Notes: generated by a model from the sequence alone, not told the origin. Shown: positions 1 through 9,697, counted from the first letter of the stretch. The stretch: 11,022 nt of DNA from Haplosporangium gracile (GCA_015499985.1 JAAAUF010001164.1:1-11022); one strand, 5' to 3'. Translations and numbers: made by a program.

Positions 1-97
1 GTTGTTACACAAGACACAATCCAACAATCATATTCTAACGACCCTTTTTTGTTCAATTCACCACATTTTGTTTCAAATAGGACTAACTTCCTTGCAG
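1..97 (+). other. 3' part of an intron of the alkaline phosphatase gene
   Basis: This AT-rich stretch has no coding character and ends in a CTAAC branch-like site (83-87) followed by a pyrimidine-rich run and the acceptor CTTGCAG (AG at 96-97). Reading from 98 gives continuous alkaline phosphatase sequence, with the first codon split after its first base. The ATG at 49 is therefore most likely inside the intron and not the gene start. The donor and upstream exon(s) lie outside the window. Confidence 0.75.
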
Positions 98-2233
98 GTA
101 CAAAGTTCGATGTCCGTGTCGAGGTCCACGGCGAAGACCAGGTCCAGCCCGATACCGAATACTCTCTCTATATCCGCAAACTCTCCAAGGCCGACACCAA
201 GGACCGCAAGAGCAACAAAAACAAGCTAGTCGATTTCACAAAGTTTACAACGATCCAGCCCGACGCCCCCGAAGCCTGGAACTTTTCCTACTTTAAGGAC
301 GCATCCGCCTACTGGAAGTCCCAGTCCGGCGACAAGAACGCTTCAACAACCGTCAATGTTGCATCGTCTGCCTGGCGTAACATTCAGCTCCGTGAGCCAG
401 GCGCCTATGAGGTCCTCCTCAAGTACCAGGACATGACCTCGGGTAACCAGAAGACCTCGCAGTTGATCTGGAATGTCTATGCAGCCCCCAAGGGGCGTAA
501 GGCCAAGAATGTCATCCTGTTCATTGGTGATGGTATGACGACTGCCATGATTACGGCCGCTCGTCTGATTTCCAAGCCCCATGTCTCGGGTCTTTACCAG
601 AAGCGGATGCATATGGACCAGTTCCCCGTCTTGGGCCATGTCATGACCCACTCGGTTGATTCCTTGATCACCGATTCTGCCAACTCGGCTTCGGCCTACA
701 ACACGGGCCACAAGTCCTCCACCGGTGCCCTTGGTGTCTATGCCGACTCGTCCCCTAGTCCCTTTGACGACCCCAAGCAAGAGCTGCTCGCTCAGTTGTT
801 GAGACGCCGGTCCAAGAAGAACGGAGGCAAGGGCGGCGTCGGCATCGTCACCACTGCAGAGGTCCAGGATGCGACCCCTGCAGCTGTGTACTCGCATACC
901 CGTCAGCGCGGCGAGAAAGCCACCATTGTCGACCAGATGATCCATGGACAGGACCCCGTCGTTGCAGATGTGATCCTCGGAGGAGGTGGAAAGTACTTCC
1001 ATAGTCAGAACGGCGGCATGTCCCTCAACGGCACCGACTACTACGAGGCCTACTCCAAGGAGCGTGGCTACAAGACTGTCTTTGACCGCGACGAACTGTT
1101 GGCCTACAAGGGTGACGATCCTCTCCTGGGAATCTTCCACTCGGGTAACCTGGACGTCTGGCTCGATCGTAATGTCTATAAAGGTAACCTCAACCAAACT
1201 GCCTCGGATCCTCGTGGTTCAGGCTTGCCTGCTCTGAACCAACCCAACCTGGACGACATGGTCATCAAGGGATTGGAGGTTCTTGACAAGCGTTACCGCA
1301 AGGAGGGTTGGTTCATGATGGCCGAGGCTGCCTCTGTCGACGGGATGATGCACCCCCTTGACTATGACCGTGCCCTCGCCGATCTCTTGGAATTGGACAA
1401 CACCATTGGCAAGGCCAAGGACTGGCTCAAGCGCAACAACCTCGACAAGGATACCCTCGTCCTCACCACTGCCGACCACGGGTAAGTCCATACGCTCTCC
1501 TTCATTCGTGTTCTTGATTACTCTCAACTGACTTGGCAGGCCATTCACTAATCCCTTATTTTCTCTTTCCCTTTGCTAATAGCCACTCGTTCGATGTCTA
1601 CGGCTCCGTCGATACCCAGTACTTCAACTCCTTCTCAGACTCTGAAGAGATCGAAAAGAAGAACTCTATCGGAACCTACAAGAACTCAGGTTGGCCCTCC
1701 TACGTCGACGCCGATGGCGATGGCTTTCCCGACGAATGGAACGTCCGCTATACCTTGGCTGCCGGCACTGTCGGTTTCCCTACCCACCGTGAGGACTTCC
1801 AGGTCAACGTCAATGGTGCCCGCGTGCCCGCCGTCGCCCAGGGTAGCTCTCATCACCATTTCAAGGGTAAGTCGTCCTTTTTCTTTTCGTTTTTTATTCT
1901 GTACGCTCAAAAGCGCAACCTGTAAGCTACATACATAAGGTCTGAAAAAAGAAAGCAGCAATCGCTCATCCTTTCTCTCTCTCCCTCTCTCCCCTTTTTT
2001 TTGCCTCTCCCCTTTTACATTAAACAGTCTACGAGGCAAACCCCGAGGACGCCCCCCACGGAATCAACAAGGCCGGCACATTGGGTGGCAGCGAGTCTGC
2101 TGGAGTCCACTCCCTCCAGGACGTGCCCGTCTTTGCCTCGGGCCCAGGATCTGAGCTCTTTGCCGGTGTTCAGGACAACACCGAGATCTTTCACAAGATT
2201 GCTGAGGTCTTGGGCTTGGGCGACCAAAAGTAA
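98..2233 (+). CDS. Alkaline phosphatase (PhoA/PF00245 superfamily), 5' partial, three exons visible
   Basis: Hydrolyses phosphate monoesters with a catalytic serine and two zinc plus one magnesium ions (family knowledge). Exons are 98-1481, 1583-1866 and 2028-2233; introns of 101 and 161 nt have GTAAGT donors and AATAG/AACAG acceptors. The visible protein is 623 aa; the N-terminus, where a signal peptide or membrane anchor would sit, is missing. Visible motifs are FIGDGM (metal-binding Asp, codon 529-531), TDSANSASAYNTG (nucleophile Ser at 676-678), AEVQDATPAA (PhoA T155 region), AEAASVDGMMH (1321-1353, PhoA E322/D327/H331 equivalents), TTADHGHS across intron 1 (D369/H370) and GVHSLQDVPVFASGPG (H412). 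All metal ligands are present, so it is probably active. After AEAASVD the usual Lys/His is Gly. A DADGDGFPDEW loop (1707-1739) resembles a calcium-binding loop. Codon use is strongly biased, hinting at high expression. It converges with the U2SURP gene, whose stop codon is 173 nt beyond this one. Confidence 0.95.
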
Positions 2234-2406
2234 AATGGGAGCGCGAGAGACAGCAAGTACAGCAAAATATTATGGGAAGAGCAACCCCAGTTTTTACATA
2301 GTTCATTATTCATTCATTCACACATACACACAACATTGCATATATCCATTATTTCGAAGGATAAAACGATCTTCACATACATTTGAAAAAAAATATACAG
2401 CGTGGC
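2234..2406. terminator. Convergent intergenic region (3' ends of phosphatase and U2SURP genes)
   Basis: The 173 bp between the two facing stop codons must hold both 3' UTR/poly(A) regions. The right half is AT-rich, with an A-run (2384-2394) followed by TATACA. No strict AATAAA was seen on the plus strand, as is common in fungi. Transcripts from the two genes probably overlap here (inference). Confidence 0.5.
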
Positions 2407-5400
2407 TTAAAGTGGCACGCCATCAAGGTCATCGTCGTCCATGGGTACACCGTCCAGATCCTCATCCAAAGGCACGCCATCCAAATCTTCATCTACATTA
2501 GTACCGTCACCCATTGGCTCACCATCAATATCATCACCTCCTGCCTCAACCGCCTCAAAGGCACTCAACCGCCCGAACCCAGCAGTTGTCGAAGCAGTCG
2601 TCAAGGGCGTACGCGAATCCGCACTCATCTGCTGCTGCTGTTCTGCTTCGCTTGCTCCTGCTCCAACATCCTTTCGAACCAACAAAGTGCCCAAATGTGC
2701 AATATAGTGCTGAGGAAACACAATCCAGGTCTCCCAGATCCCCAAGACACCCGTAATCTGTCTCCGGAACTGCTCTGCCTTCATTCGTGCATCGATCTGG
2801 CGATAGATCGCATTGAGTCCCTCAAACATCACGGGCAGTTTGACCTCGAGCGCCGACCGGAGCTTCCACACGTTTGGTAGAGGGATACTGCTGTTGTGCA
2901 AGATGTCCGAAATCAAGTACAGACGCGCCATCCGCACTTGCTGTGGGGTCGTCGACAGAATCATTGCCTCTACCAAGATCTCCACAATCTATAACACCAT
3001 GAGAAAAATGAAATGTTAATAGAACTCGTGGGTTTCCTTACCATACGTGTTGTCCCTTTGACTTCTTGTCCAAAATATCATCCTGACTGCCAAAAACATA
3101 CCTCGTCGGCGGCTTCAGCGTGCTGCATGCAGAACAACATGGTTCGGCCAATTGACCGCCGCTGACTCGTAATCATTCTTAACTGCGCCTCAAAGAACCC
3201 TCTCTCACCTCGACTTAGTGTTCCTCTAACAATCGCCTTTTCGAACTCGTCCTCGTGTGCCTCCAAAAGACGTTGGTCCTCCTCCATGATCTCGTCCGAG
3301 AATGTCATCAGTGGTGGAACCCACATCGGCCCACCCTCCACCATCTTGAAAGGATCTGTCCTCCACCGCGTCGCCGTGTCTCCCTGCTTCATCGAATACA
3401 ACCTCCAGCGGTAGTAGATATGTTCTGGCGACTATTTATCAAAATGAGAAGAAGTAGTTAGTCACGTCTATATGTACAATTTCCATATATAAACTATACA
3501 TGTATATAGCCATAAGAAATATACCTTGAGGTTAATCAGGAAGGCAAAGGACGGATTCCGGAACTCCTTCTCGATGAGAACGTCTTCAAAATCAGCCCCG
3601 TTGACCAACACCTTCTCGACCACGCGATGGATAATGACAAGTGTCTTGGGATCCGTTGGTTTCGTCACAATGATATCCGTACTTGAAGGGAGTACTGATT
3701 TCCTGACCTGGACCTTTGCAGCTTTTGGTGGTGCCTTGTAATCCTTGTGAACTAAAGCATTCCATATATGTGCGTGTTAGCTCCAAAGTTCTTCTTGCAA
3801 ACCATACACGAAACTTGCGCAGATCTCCTTATTCTTACCAAAAAGTGGCTCGGCAGGGATAGGGGCAGCTTTACTCCAACCGAGTTTCACAGGGAATCCG
3901 AGAATTTCTTTCCCGTCCATCTCCCTCAATGCCTTTGCCGCATCCGCACGCTCCATAAAGTTGACAAACCCAATGTTACAACCCCTGTCAATCTCTTCCT
4001 GCGTCCTGGGCCACATGACCTTGACACTGGCGATAGGTCCGTAAATTCCAAACTCCATGCAGAGCTGTTCCTCGTTAACCTGTGGATGTAGGTTTCCAAC
4101 ATACAAGTTTGACGTGCTTAGGTCGCCCGTGTCTCTCGATCCCATCTTGTATTCACCTAACAGACAAAAATAAGTAAATAAATAAATCATGGTGCAGCAA
4201 GAAGTTGTGAGTTTCCGGTCACAAGAACATTTTCAACAGTAGAAAAGGCTTAATCCTGAATATATGACAACATTCAAGTTCTTTTTTTACCAGCAGCTGG
4301 GCGACTTGGCTTATTACTTGCATGCTCTTCCCGTTCTGCTTGAGCCCTATTGTTTCATGGTTCCAAGTTACATATCAAACGGCTGTCAGATCCATGTCTG
4401 GTGATCAAAATATAATTGCCTCAGCAAATCAGTACATTCAAAATGACTACTTTGCTATACCTTTTGATTGCCTCTAAATGGTCATCCATCTCCTTCTTCC
4501 GACGGGCTTTGGCGTCGCGAATGTAAGGTGTGCTCTCTTGCTCCTGTACTGCCTTGACTCCAGGCGACTTTGTAGGCGTTGTCATCGCTGGCGCGGTAGT
4601 CGCTGTAGTTGAAGCTTGAACAAATCCTGGTGGCTTTTGTCCTGCCTTCGCCTTTGCAGCTGCTTCCTTTTCCGCTTCATTCCCTTCCTCGTCCTCATCG
4701 TCCTGACCGAACACAGCTAATGTTAAATGTAACCGAAGATTTAATTGTTACGTCAATATTAGTTCTACCCTGTTTCATTTGACATACATTTTGATAACCC
4801 AGGCGTAGAGAAATTTGACTTACAGACTGTGGGAACGAAGGTCGATTTCCCCTTGACGAACTTCTTGTTCTGCTTGGAGTTGTCCACATCGAAGGACGCA
4901 GTGAATTCCTCCAGCACCTTCTCTGCCTCCTCAGCTTCTTTCTATGATGGTACGTAGGCACAGGTAAAGGTGGAGGGGTTGCGTGGTGTATGGTGTTGGG
5001 TGTTTCAGGATGATGAGTTCTTTGTATTCAAACGAGATAGATCAAATAAGAGCAAAAGGTGCGGACCAAAATGAAAAGCATGGAGCAAAGATTAAAAGAA
5101 GGCCGATAGGTATCGCCAGACTAAGAAAAAAAGAAATGGGCGCTCGGAAAGAGTGCCAAGTAGTTGTCCTTTAGGATAGGTTTGCTGTACCCTTCGTTTC
5201 ATCTCGGCTTCTTCCTTGTGCTTCTGGAAGGGGTTAGTGCGCTTCTGGGAGCCGATAGTGAATCCTGTGACCTTGCTATCAGCGATTGTCTATGGTATTA
5301 TGGAGAAGGGTAATAAGTAAGTCTACGAGCGGGTTGCGGCTATTTCACAAATGGTCATTTTATCGGTGGCTGTCAAGGGTCACTTAATATTTGTGTGTGT

Positions 5401-5463
5401 TACCTGTGCGGTGCTTGGCATAACGGATGTGATGCCGAATGGCAGCTTGCGTTCTTCTGCCAT
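2407..5463 (-). CDS. U2SURP: U2 snRNP-associated SURP motif-containing protein (U2SURP / SR140), complete, nine exons
   Basis: Pre-mRNA splicing factor of the nucleus that associates with the U2 snRNP (family knowledge). Exons in transcript order: 5463-5404, 5289-5191, 4941-4824, 4716-4461, 4346-4291, 4156-3839, 3751-3525, 3431-3102 and 2988-2407. Every junction is GT...AG and keeps frame, giving 681 aa. The N-terminus starts MAEERKLPFGITSVMPSTAQ and carries a conserved FTIGSQKR segment (about residues 30-37). A charged helical stretch rich in Lys/Glu follows. The RRM spans about 212-292, with RNP2 LYVGNL (214-219) and RNP1 CNIGFVNF (256-263), plus the family-typical SVKVMWPRT and KLGWSKAAPIP. 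The SURP module is about 340-395 (IIHRVVEKVL, FRNPSFAFL, then PEHIYYRWRLYS). An RNA polymerase II CTD-interacting-like (CID) domain covers about 440-580. The C-terminus ends with four DxDGxP[LM] motifs. Unlike the roughly 1000-aa animal protein, there is no cwf21 motif or RS tail. Start chosen because the peptide fits and lies just inside a divergent promoter. Confidence 0.95.
2410..2535 (-). repeat. Tandem DxDGxP[LM] motif repeat at the U2SURP C-terminus
   Basis: The last roughly 42 residues of U2SURP contain DIDGEPM, DLDGVPL, DLDGVPM and a terminal DLDGVPL, separated by short acidic spacers. The same motif (DGVPL/DGIPI type) occurs near the CID of the animal protein, from memory. At DNA level it shows as imperfect repeats of a GGCACGCCATC-like unit on the plus strand. 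It is probably a short linear binding motif; the partner cannot be told from sequence. Confidence 0.8.
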
Positions 5464-5749
5464 TGCTGCTATTGTTATGAGTATGAATGTGTCTCCTGTT
5501 GTCGTGCCTGATGTTTGTTCTGGGTGTCTGTGTGTATGCCCTCGGTGATGCAAACGGACCTGGACAACGACAAAGATGTGTTACTATCTTCGAGAGTCAA
5601 CTCTGTCTCTCTTTGAGTTGGTTGTTTGGCGGTACAGCAGTCACATTAGCCATATTTCATTCGCGTGCGCACCCACTTCGCACCACTTTCTTCACTTTTT
5701 TCCATTCTCTTTTTTTCCATTGCCCACACTCTCACCCGCTCTCCTCACA
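5464..5749. promoter_or_regulatory. Divergent promoter between U2SURP and the CCDC97-like gene
   Basis: The two start codons (5463 minus, 5750 plus) are separated by 286 bp, which must hold both promoters and 5' UTRs. The CCDC97 side is strongly pyrimidine-rich from about 5690 to the ATG, typical of fungal 5' UTRs and initiator regions. No convincing TATA box is seen. An 8-bp palindrome GTGCGCAC at 5665-5672, in a GCGTGCGCAC context, is a candidate factor site but could be chance. Short ORFs across this gap look like non-coding read-through. Confidence 0.65.
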
Positions 5750-7923
5750 ATGCCACTGTCACAGGAATCCGTCGCAGCCATACTCGCATATCTTGACCCA
5801 TACCTCGACACCCTCGAAACGGGATTCCCAACATCAACACGACCCAACGAGCCCTTGCTGACCAAGGACCTTAAGCGCGCAAAAATCGAGGCAACTCTCC
5901 AAAAGGACCCAGCCATCTTTCTGACCAAGTGGGGGTCTGTGATTCTCTACCCTCGGCCACAAGCAAAGCCTGCCACTGGTGAGGAGATCAATGATGTAAA
6001 CGGCGGTGCTTCACATAAAGTTGAATCCCTCACGCCTGCAAAGAACATTCTTGATTTGTTTAATCCCCTTGCAGGTACGTAATAGTTGCGATCGCGCAAT
6101 GTTTCCACTCAATTCAAACTTGGACAACTGCTGAGCCTCATATTAACATTCTCCTATGCTATTTCAAAATCATAGTCGACTACGAAGTCAGGTATCATCT
6201 CACAAGGCTCTACCAACAGTTACAACAACTCATGGAGCACGCCAACTTTGAGGCATTAAGGCAACAGCGGCAGGATCAGAGGCAACCATCAGGGCTTAAC
6301 AGTGCGGATAACATCACAATCGCAAACAACAGTATTCACAATCGATCGCACGGCTACAACCCAACCTCGACCACCAATTATATGGACACTGACCCCAATT
6401 TGTCAGCACAACAAACCAACAGCGATAACAAAGACATTCCAGAGGAAGATCGGAAACCAAACCCAGGACAGAACGATCTCTTCACACGGTCCACACTCTC
6501 ACAAAACACTCGCCGGAACAGACGTCTGAACTATTTACTCCGCCACCTTGCGCCTCCAGATGGCAGTGAATCCTCCGGTGTTGCCGGTGTCGCTTCTTCT
6601 ATGAACTCCGCCTCCAGTGCCCCAGGAGTCAAGAATCCTTCGGCAGGTGCATCATCATTATTGTCATCATCCGCAGGAGCGAGTCAGAGTAAAGCCAGTC
6701 GAGATCTTCGCAACCCGGCCTTGGCCAGCATATTGTCCATCTCTGGATCCATGTCCAACCTAAGTTTTTCGGAATCGACATATTTTTCGGACGCAGAGAT
6801 GGAAGCCCGTGCGCCAGATCTATACCGGCAATACATTGGCCGTTTCATGGATCAGGATGATGACCGGGACTCGCAAGGCGAGGAAGAAGAGGAGGAAGAT
6901 GACCAGGGAGGAGTGACAGGAGCAGAGGATGCGGATGACGAGCGAGAAGACGCGGATACCAGACAGTCATCGGCATCTCCGGAACCATTCGGCAAGGACG
7001 TTGGGTTGGTCGACCGGATCCTGTGGAATATCGATCACCCGACACGGAAACAACAAAAGAAGCAGCTTCAGGAGGGACTCGAGAGTAGGAGGGCGGCACA
7101 GGGACGTAATGCAGGAGAAGGTTCTTCGTCATCTCATGCCCTCGCAGGGTCTCTGCACCAGCAATCTATTGGTTTACATGATCGGACTGCCTCAGCAGTC
7201 GCACCTCCAGCCTCGGAATCTGATTTTGAGGAAGAGTTTGACACCGAGAGCGACGTCGACGACGCCGACATGGCGGATTCTGCTCAAAATCAGGAAAAGG
7301 CAGATGAGCAGGACATGGAGGTGGAAAAAGACGAGCGCAAAGGGCCTTTGAAGAACATTGCAGACGACCAGCTCTTGGCCACGACCAGTGTCACGCCACC
7401 GCTCCCCCCAACCCCAGTCCCTGGTGTCGTCTCGTCAACGTTTGCATCCGCAGCCATGACATTAGAGCAGCCCGAGAGTCGGGCTTGGTTTGCGGCACTG
7501 GAGAGCGGGAATGGATTGGGTTCTTCAGAGGACGAGGCGCCCGAGCTGGATCAGGCGACTAAAGAGCGGAAAGGGGACCAGGAGGCTCTTCGACAGGAGT
7601 TTGTGCTGTTGATGAAACAGCGGTTCTTGGATGGACTGGATTCTCAGTTTGATTACTCCTTGGTTGACTTTGACGAAGACCTGGATGATCTTGAGCAGGA
7701 GGATCATGATGTGGAGGACCGGTACTTTGACGCGGAAGATGAAGGCGAGGATGACGAGGATGACGAGGATGATGATGGTGAGATTTTGGACGGCCAATTG
7801 AGCTCGAGGCGGCAGGTAGGCAGAGCTCCTGGTTCTGGGCACCCAAGGAGGATGAATTATGATGAGCGAGTTCAAGCATGGGAAAACAGCGCACAGAATG
7901 GAGCTGGCGATTATGACTATTAG
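5750..7923 (+). CDS. CCDC97: CCDC97-like protein (DUF2052 family), two exons
   Basis: Exons 5750-6074 and 6176-7923, joined across a 101-nt GTACGT...CATAG intron, encode 690 aa. Two blocks match the CCDC97 C-terminal domain as I recall it. Residues 311-333 read YFSDAEMEARAP then LYRQYIG. Residues 580-632 contain LRQEFVLLMKQRFLDG, FDYSLVDFDEDLDDL and EDRYFDAEDE. The N-terminal KRAKIEATLQKDPAIFLTKW and the NRRLNYLLRHL segment also fit. Between them lie Ser/Ala-rich and highly acidic low-complexity inserts, so the protein is about twice the length of the human one (343 aa, from memory). No signal peptide or membrane segment is seen, and the tail is acidic and then basic. CCDC97 has been linked to the SF3B/U2 snRNP machinery (recollection), which fits its divergent neighbour U2SURP. 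The ATG at 5750 is chosen because the codons upstream are CT-rich leader. It converges with the F-box gene, 77 nt between stops. Confidence 0.9.
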
Positions 7924-8000
7924 GACAGATTTCATTACCGTTGCGGTTGTATAAAATGCATGCTAAATGGCTTGTATATAGTGTATATGTTACAATCATG
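7924..8000. terminator. Convergent intergenic gap (CCDC97-like / F-box gene 3' ends)
   Basis: Only 77 bp separate the stop codons at 7921-7923 (plus) and 8003-8001 (minus). The AT-rich core contains TATAAAATG and TGTATATAGTGTATATG, which resemble fungal efficiency elements of the TATATA/TAYRTA type. The 3' UTRs probably overlap each other or run into the opposite coding region (inference). Confidence 0.45.
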
Positions 8001-9697
8001 TTATGAAACGGCGAGAGGCAAGAGCTCATGCTGCTGCTGCTGTTGCGAATGTGCCTGTTGTCGTTGCTGTCGTTGCTGCTGGTGATGAAAAAAGAACTCT
8101 TGAAGCTGTTGTTCATGATGCCTTCGCTCCTGTATCAATCCCTCATAAAACCGAACCTTCTTGCTCACACCCGGACAGACCATCCAAGCCGTCCTCACCT
8201 CCGTCCGCAACATGTGCCGCTCATTCATCACCACCGCAAGACTGGGTCTCTGATGATACAACCAATGCCCTAACCTCTCCCCCTTTAGCAAAAAACTCAA
8301 TTGTGTCGTCAGCGGAACCAGGTCCTTGGAAGTCGAGGCGTAGGCAATCAGATGGTAAGCGTGCAGGACGGTGGCCGTCTTTGGGGATTGATTGAGTTCT
8401 GAGGGGGAGGGACGGCGTTGGACCAAGCGAGAGAGACGGTCCCGGTCCATTGCTCTCCTGAGGAGCTCGATTTTGGGGATTAGTACGTTGCTGATAGATT
8501 TCTTTTGGCGCTGTGTTCGGGTGATTGTTGGTCCCTCTGGTGACGGTAATGGCGAAGAAGAGATGATAGAGGGTGAGTTGGATTCCTGCATGGGTTGGTG
8601 GGATTGTTGGTCGGTGTTACTATCGATGTCAAACGGATGTACTCCATCAACTTGCATGGGCTCACACTGCGGCCGATCGGGCAATTTTCTGCGGTAACCA
8701 TACACCTCCTCTACTTCCTCGTCCGCCTCCTCCTCATCCCGCTGTTGCTGTTGATGTTGTTGGAAAAGCTGCCGTTGATTCCGTTGCTGCTGCTGATACA
8801 CCTTCCACCTCCGCTTCGTCTCAAACTCCTCCTGCATGATAAACATCTCTTCCGGAATCAGTCCCCTCTCCACCATCTCTGTCCAATTCGGTCTCGCCTT
8901 CAACTTTTTCGCAATCCGAATGCTGACCATCTGTCGCTCTAAACGACACGACGTATGATACGACCGGACCGAGGACGCACCTCCAATATACTGCCCTTGC
9001 TGAATATGCTGGTGGATATGGATCCCGCGGAGAATGTTTTGTTTGACGAGGGTGTCGCGTGTGGGGCGACTTGAGAGGGAGACAGATAGGCGAGCTGGTG
9101 TGCGGATGAGGAGGATGTGTCGACGCAGAGGGCCGTCCATGGTGAGACTACGTAGTTTCTTGCATGACAGTGCGATGTTCTATTGTGATGGGACGTTAGA
9201 GGGTAAACAGCGCATGGTTCGAAATGAAGAGCGCGGAGCAGAATAACAAAGAAAAATTATGTATGGCAGTAAAATGGAAAAAGAAAACAATGACCCGAGT
9301 GTATCGTCTATGTGAGTGACCACGTTGTCCTTTGGAAAGGAAGGATATAGTTCTCGCAAAGACGAAAAATTAATTATAGAAACAGGAGGGAAAATTTTTT
9401 ATGTCATTCATAATGATAGATGACCCTCAGGGAGGCCGAGGAGAGGAGAAGGGGTGGAGGAAGGGAGAAATGATTACCGGAAAGTCCGTGTCGTCAGCAT
9501 ACTAGAAGTGTTTAGACGATGGGGGAAGAAAGAAAAGAAAAAAAAAAGAGAGGTCATCGTCTGGTCAGTGAAATGGCAATCGATCGAGGGTTAGAGGTGA
9601 TCATGACTGACCGAAATCAAAGTGAGCAATGAGTGCGAGTGTGTCGTACGGTCAGGAGGTGATAGAGGATCTCGTCTGGGAGTTCGAGGATTGACAT
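8001..9697 (-). CDS. F-box protein with RPEL-like repeats, three exons, Q/H-rich
   Basis: Exons 9697-9650, 9501-9478 and 9179-8001 (minus), all in phase 0, encode 416 aa; introns are 148 and 298 nt. Exon 1 gives MSILELPDEILYHLLT, exon 2 YADDTDFP, and exon 3 opens NIALSCKKLRSLTMDGPL. Joined, they form a complete F-box (about residues 3-50), the motif that binds Skp1 in SCF ubiquitin ligases. Two good RPEL-type motifs follow: residues 55-74 (LSSRPTRDTLVKQNIL) and 112-133 (LKARPNWTEMVERGLI). A weaker third is at about 273-287 (LSRLVQRRPSPSELNQ). RPEL motifs bind G-actin in animal proteins; in this fungal context the ligand is unknown. Between and after these are Gln-rich, acidic and His/Gln-rich low-complexity tracts. 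The in-frame Met at 9140 (residue 38) would remove the F-box, so it is not the likely start. I recall similar F-box proteins with RP-x-x-x-LV repeats in other fungi but cannot verify it. The RSYHTS segment alone could suggest a mitochondrial presequence, but it is internal here. Confidence 0.8.
8004..8110 (-). repeat. CAG/CAA-CAT-rich tract encoding the Q/H-rich C-terminus of the F-box protein
   Basis: Imperfect CTG/TTG triplet runs on the plus strand encode the C-terminal HHQQQRQQRQQ and SQQQQQHE tracts. A second tract near 8720-8800 encodes Gln-rich runs around residues 152-171. These are low-complexity triplet expansions, likely disordered and length-variable among strains. Confidence 0.75.

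Noticed and set aside
49..97. ATG at 49 as the start of the alkaline phosphatase
   Set aside because: The peptide before residue Gly (98) is unlike the family and overlaps a branch site plus CAG acceptor at 96-97; the gene starts upstream of the window.
343..1197. 284-aa antisense ORF across the phosphatase
   Set aside because: It mirrors the strong codon bias of the plus-strand gene, has no domain character and lies wholly inside a well-supported exon.
4983..5174. Plus-strand 63-aa ORF
   Set aside because: It lies inside intron 2 of U2SURP on the opposite strand and has no recognisable features.
5576..5749. Upstream ATG at 5576 as start of the CCDC97-like protein
   Set aside because: The added residues are Phe/Ser/His-rich translation of a CT-rich leader; MPLSQESVAAIL at 5750 is a more natural start.
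7559..8116. Minus-strand 185-aa ORF over the CCDC97 and F-box 3' ends
   Set aside because: Antisense of acidic GAT/GAG-rich codons gives Ser/His/Pro-rich low complexity; it conflicts with two supported genes.
8003..8395. Plus-strand ORFs antisense to the F-box gene, including Leu-rich 8595-8942
   Set aside because: They are shadows of CAG/CAA-rich coding sequence read backwards; the Leu runs come from CTG/TTG triplets, not a membrane protein.
9036..9140. Mitochondrial presequence on the 379-aa ORF (Arg-rich start, RSYHTS)
   Set aside because: The joined exons put an F-box before this segment, so the Arg-rich part is internal and belongs to the F-box/RPEL region.
9216..9225. GGTTCGAAAT as a tRNA B-box
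   Set aside because: No matching A-box or cloverleaf stems are found around it, and it falls in an intron of the F-box gene.
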